DNA of 7,774 nt from positions 1-7,774 of the forward strand of contig CAAGGB010000188.1 of the NCBI GenBank assembly GCA_900769285.1, in the 5' to 3' direction. The stretch's first letter is position 1; each line of letters starts with the position of its first letter. This stretch comes from Victivallales bacterium. GTDB taxonomy: Bacteria > Verrucomicrobiota > Lentisphaeria > Oligosphaerales > Oligosphaeraceae. The position numbers and the translations under genes are program-made. The notes under the pieces were generated by a model. It saw only the letters and a list, made by a program, of their open reading frames with translations, was not told the DNA's origin and did no database searches. This document shows positions 5,310 to 7,774 of this stretch, piece after piece.

Positions 5310-6908
5310 ATGGAGCGTTTGGGCAAGTGGGGCAAGGGGCAGTTGCTGGGGTATTCGGGTCTGGAGGGCCAGACGGATTTTCGCGATGGTCTGGTGCTGC
5401 GGACGCGGGCGACGGCGGAGCTGGACATCAAGCTGCCGCAGGCGTCTGGGCGGGTGGTGCTGGGTGAAGGCGTGCCGGAGGTGGAGGTGCTGATGTCGGA
5501 CGGTTTCCGGCTGTCGGACGGCACGGTTGGCGTGATGGTGGATGCCTGGCATCTGCTGGTGACGGGCGGGCAGGCGCGTCTGGAGGGGGACGTCCCGGGC
5601 TGTGAGAGTCTGCGTCGCGGGGACCGTCTGCTGCTGGGGTCGCGTGGTCATTTCCGTCCGGAGCTCATCGGTACGGACGCGTCGGCGCTGCTGTCGCGTC
5701 GTGTGTCGTGGCTGCTGTCGTTGCCGACGTTTGGTCTGGGTGAGGGCGGGACCTTGGCGTCGCTGCGGAAGGCGTATTCGCAGTTGCGGGGGATGGTTCT
5801 GGCGCCGGAGGGCGGCATTGGTTGCCGGTGGAGCACGCCGGACCGTTGGCCGCACCGTCGTCTGTGGCTGTGGGACAGCGTGTTTCACGCGATTGGGATA
5901 CGGCATCTGGATGCGTCGCTGGCGCATGAGCTGCTGCGCGCGGTGCTGGAGCAGCAGCATCCGGACGGCCTGATACCGCACATGATGTGGCCGGACGGGT
6001 GCAGTTCGGTGACGCAGCCGCCGGTGCTGGCGCTGGGTGTGTGGCTGGTCGAGGAGGTTCAGGAGGACGATGCGTTCGTGCTCTGGGCGTTGCCGAGGCT
6101 GGAGGCCCATCTGGAGTGGATCATGGCGCATCGTGACAGCGATGGCGCGGGGCTGGTGGAATGGGCGATTGAGGGCGACCCGCAGTGCCGGTCGGGCGAG
6201 AGCGGGATGGACAACTCGCCTCGGTTTGACGCGGCGACGCAACTGGACGCGGCGGACTTCAACGCCTATCTGTCGCTGGAGTGCGAGCTGGTGTCGCGGC
6301 TGTCGGTGCGGGTGGGGCGGATGAACGCGGCGCATTACTGGCAGGCGCAGCATGAGCGTCTGAACCGGCTGATGCGCGAGCGGCTGTGGTGCGAGGAGGC
6401 GCGCATCTTCATGGACTATGATGTGCGCCGGGGCGAGCTGACGGGCGTCGCGGCGTCGTCGGGGTTCCTGCCGCTGATTTGCGGTGCGGCGACGGAGCGT
6501 CAGGCGTCGCTGCTGCGTGCGAACCTGCATGATGCGTCGACGTTTGGGACGCCGGTGCCGGTGCCGTCCATCAGTCGGCGCTGTGAGTCGGCGTACCGGA
6601 AGGACATGTGGCGTGGGCCAGTGTGGGTGAACGTGAACTGGCTGATTGCGCTGGGGCTGGAGCGCTATGGCTATCGGGAGGATGCGGCGGCGCTGCGGCG
6701 GTCGACGCGTCAGGTGGAGGAGCGCTTCTGCCAGGAGTACGGGACGTTCTTCGAGTTCTACGACGACCGCGACGAGCTGCCGCCGCCGAGGCTGGAGCGC
6801 AAGGGCTGCCTGGAGGAGGAGGGCAGCGGGTATCATCAGGTGTTCTTCGACTATGGCTGGAGCGCGGCGCTGTTCGTGGATCTGGTCGCGCGGGAGGCGT
6901 CACGCTGA
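5310..6908 (+). CDS. MGH1/GH63-like glycoside hydrolase (alpha-toroid glucosidase)
   Basis: This 532-residue protein has no signal peptide, so it is probably cytoplasmic. An N-terminal region of about 140 residues is of unclear fold (all-beta looking). From about residue 150 it follows the (alpha/alpha)6-barrel of the MGH1-like, GH63 and trehalase-related families. WSTPDRWPHR is followed by LWLWDSVFHA (Trp188-Asp189-Ser190). ESGMDNSPRFD follows at 297-307, where Asp301 is the best candidate general acid. RGPVWVNVNW spans 435-444, FFEFYD has Glu482 as candidate base, and FFDYGWSAALF lies near the end (512-522). These residue roles are by analogy to family members. The substrate is probably an alpha-glucoside or a compatible-solute glycoside such as mannosyl- or glucosylglycerate. 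AAAGGA (5291-5296) precedes the ATG by 13 nt. The stop overlaps the mutM start by one base, indicating co-translation. Confidence 0.85.
   Translation: MERLGKWGKGQLLGYSGLEGQTDFRDGLVLRTRATAELDIKLPQASGRVVLGEGVPEVEVLMSDGFRLSDGTVGVMVDAWHLLVTGGQARLEGDVPGCESLRRGDRLLLGSRGHFRPELIGTDASALLSRRVSWLLSLPTFGLGEGGTLASLRKAYSQLRGMVLAPEGGIGCRWSTPDRWPHRRLWLWDSVFHAIGIRHLDASLAHELLRAVLEQQHPDGLIPHMMWPDGCSSVTQPPVLALGVWLVEEVQEDDAFVLWALPRLEAHLEWIMAHRDSDGAGLVEWAIEGDPQCRSGESGMDNSPRFDAATQLDAADFNAYLSLECELVSRLSVRVGRMNAAHYWQAQHERLNRLMRERLWCEEARIFMDYDVRRGELTGVAASSGFLPLICGAATERQASLLRANLHDASTFGTPVPVPSISRRCESAYRKDMWRGPVWVNVNWLIALGLERYGYREDAAALRRSTRQVEERFCQEYGTFFEFYDDRDELPPPRLERKGCLEEEGSGYHQVFFDYGWSAALFVDLVAREASR
6892..6897 (+). 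promoter_or_regulatory. Ribosome binding site of mutM
   Basis: GGGAGG ends 10 nt before the ATG at 6908 and lies inside the end of the glycosidase gene. With the one-base stop/start overlap (TGATG), it fixes the start that gives the obligatory Met-Pro-Glu N-terminus. Confidence 0.65.
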
Positions 6909-7738
6909 TGCCGGAGCTGCCTGAGGTCGAGACGGTCCGTCGTGGGCTGGAGCGCTGCCTGGTGGGGCGTCGGCTGCGTCATGCGCATGTGCTGGGGCGG
7001 CTGCGGACGCCGCTGGACGAGGGCGAGCTGGAGGCGTTCTGCGCGGGCCACGAGATTGTGTCGGTGCGCCGGAGGGCGAAGTATCTGCTGGTCGCGTTTG
7101 CGGGCGGCGGCGGTCTGCTGCTGCATCTGGGGATGACCGGCAGCTTCAGGGTGGATGGCGGCAGTCCGGAGGCGGAGCGTCACTGCCGCGTCTGGTGGGA
7201 GTTGGACAATGGCCTGACCTGGCGTTTTCTGGACATCCGGCGCTTTGGGCAGCTACGCCTCTGTCCGGGTGACTGGGCGGAATGTGGCGGCGTGCCCGAG
7301 TGTCTGGCCGAGCTGGGAGACGAGCCGTTGGCGGAGGGCTTTGATGGCGCGCGGCTGCTGGCCATCGGCAAGGGGCGTCGGCAGGCCGTCAAGCAGGTCA
7401 TCATGGACCAGCGTCTGCTGGTCGGCGTCGGCAACATCTATGCCAGCGAGTCGCTGTTCCGGGCGGGCATCGACCCGCGGCGACCGTTCGCGATGCTGCG
7501 CCGCGGCGAGGCGTCGCGGCTGGCGACGGCCATCCGCGAGGTGCTGCAGGAGTCCATCGAGGCGGGCGGGACGACCATCAGCGACTTCGTGACGCTGGAC
7601 GGGAGCGAGGGCGGCTACACGGTTCACCTGCGCGTGTATGGGCGCCAGGGCGAGCCGTGTGTGCGCTGCGGCGCGACGCTGGAGCGCATCGTCCAGGGCG
7701 GGCGCTCGACGTTCTTCTGTCCACGTTGCCAGAAATAG
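6908..7738 (+). CDS. mutM: Formamidopyrimidine-DNA glycosylase / AP lyase (Fpg, MutM)
   Basis: This 276-residue base-excision repair enzyme removes 8-oxoguanine and FapyG from DNA and cuts the abasic site by beta,delta-elimination. All hallmarks are present. MPELPEVET gives the Pro2 nucleophile and Glu3. Lys58 lies in RRAKYLL. HLGMTG carries Met76, one of the residues that fill the gap left by the flipped base. DIRRFG spans 109-114, with Arg112 and Phe113 as void-filling residues. The helix-two-turn-helix segment contains QVIMDQRLLVGVGNIYASE. The C-terminal zinc finger is Cys251-x2-Cys254-x16-Cys271-x2-Cys274, near the chain end. Length is normal for the family (about 270). The start must be at 6908 because Pro2 has to follow the initiator Met. 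It is second in an operon with the glycosidase. No intrinsic terminator is seen after the TAG within the window, apart from a weak 6-bp inverted repeat (7739-7744/7764-7769). Confidence 0.97.
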   Translation: MPELPEVETVRRGLERCLVGRRLRHAHVLGRLRTPLDEGELEAFCAGHEIVSVRRRAKYLLVAFAGGGGLLLHLGMTGSFRVDGGSPEAERHCRVWWELDNGLTWRFLDIRRFGQLRLCPGDWAECGGVPECLAELGDEPLAEGFDGARLLAIGKGRRQAVKQVIMDQRLLVGVGNIYASESLFRAGIDPRRPFAMLRRGEASRLATAIREVLQESIEAGGTTISDFVTLDGSEGGYTVHLRVYGRQGEPCVRCGATLERIVQGGRSTFFCPRCQK

Positions 7739-7740
7739 GC

Positions 7741-7760
7741 GCGTGTGGAAGGGGGGAGAC
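7741..7760 (-). terminator. Third copy of the C-rich tract, probably serving a convergent gene beyond the right edge
   Basis: On the minus strand this reads GTCT, six Cs, TTCC, then ACACGC. That matches the TCT-C8-ACACGC tract after the DUF4832 gene apart from two Ts in the C-run. The other two copies lie after minus-strand stops, so this copy predicts a minus-strand gene ending just right of the window and converging on mutM. In the mutM sense direction the tract is G-rich and would not be a rut site. Confidence 0.3.
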
Positions 7761-7774
7761 GGAACGCGCGTCGC

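Noticed and set aside
5190..6836. A 548-codon open frame on the minus strand opposite the glycosidase gene
   Set aside because: The translation is Arg/Gln/Pro/His-rich without family features. The plus-strand frame shows clear glycoside hydrolase motifs, so this is an antisense shadow.
1..7774. CRISPR array, tRNA or rRNA gene, insertion sequence or attachment site
   Set aside because: I saw no regularly spaced direct repeats, no cloverleaf with a TTC-type loop, no transposase or integrase reading frame, and no terminal inverted or target-site repeats bounding the defence module.

Overview
This 7.8 kb window is GC-rich bacterial chromosome, dense in genes, with six protein-coding genes in two opposed blocks. 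The organism cannot be named from the sequence alone. Secreted DUF4874/DUF4832-type proteins and MGH1/GH63-like glucosidases are common in the Planctomycetes-Verrucomicrobia-Lentisphaerae group and in other polysaccharide-degrading bacteria. I lean weakly towards a Lentisphaerae- or Kiritimatiellae-like bacterium; this is inference.

Layout from left to right. Positions 1-147 carry five consecutive stem-loops on the plus strand. The last is followed by eight Ts, which makes it an intrinsic terminator for a plus-strand transcript that enters from the left. Facing it is a minus-strand pair with a 4-bp ATGA overlap: a dCMP deaminase (2396-2941) and a large secreted DUF4874/DUF4832 protein (171-2399). 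Upstream of these lies a second minus-strand operon (3093-5001) with 14 bp of overlap: an AAA15/OLD-type ABC ATPase followed by a RloB-family TOPRIM-like protein. This ATPase/TOPRIM pairing is typical of anti-phage systems (AbiL, PARIS and related split OLD-like systems), and the RloB gene looks less GC-rich than its neighbours. Positions 5002-5309 are a divergent control region. It holds a good promoter for the defence operon whose -35 lies inside an 11-bp-arm palindrome, and a weaker -10-like element facing right. On the plus strand follow an MGH1/GH63-like glycoside hydrolase (5310-6908) and the DNA-repair glycosylase MutM/Fpg (6908-7738), joined by a one-base TGATG overlap.

How the genes fit together. 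The left operon combines nucleotide metabolism (dCMP to dUMP) with an exported carbohydrate-active-looking protein, and the right operon combines a cytoplasmic glucosidase with base-excision repair. Neither is an obvious functional unit, so both probably reflect compact gene packing. The central pair is a self-contained candidate phage-defence module. A C-rich, G-poor tract (C6-8 followed by ACAC and GC) sits directly after the stop codons of two minus-strand operons. A third copy in the same orientation sits at the right edge, just past mutM, suggesting a conserved transcription-termination signal and an unseen minus-strand gene to the right.
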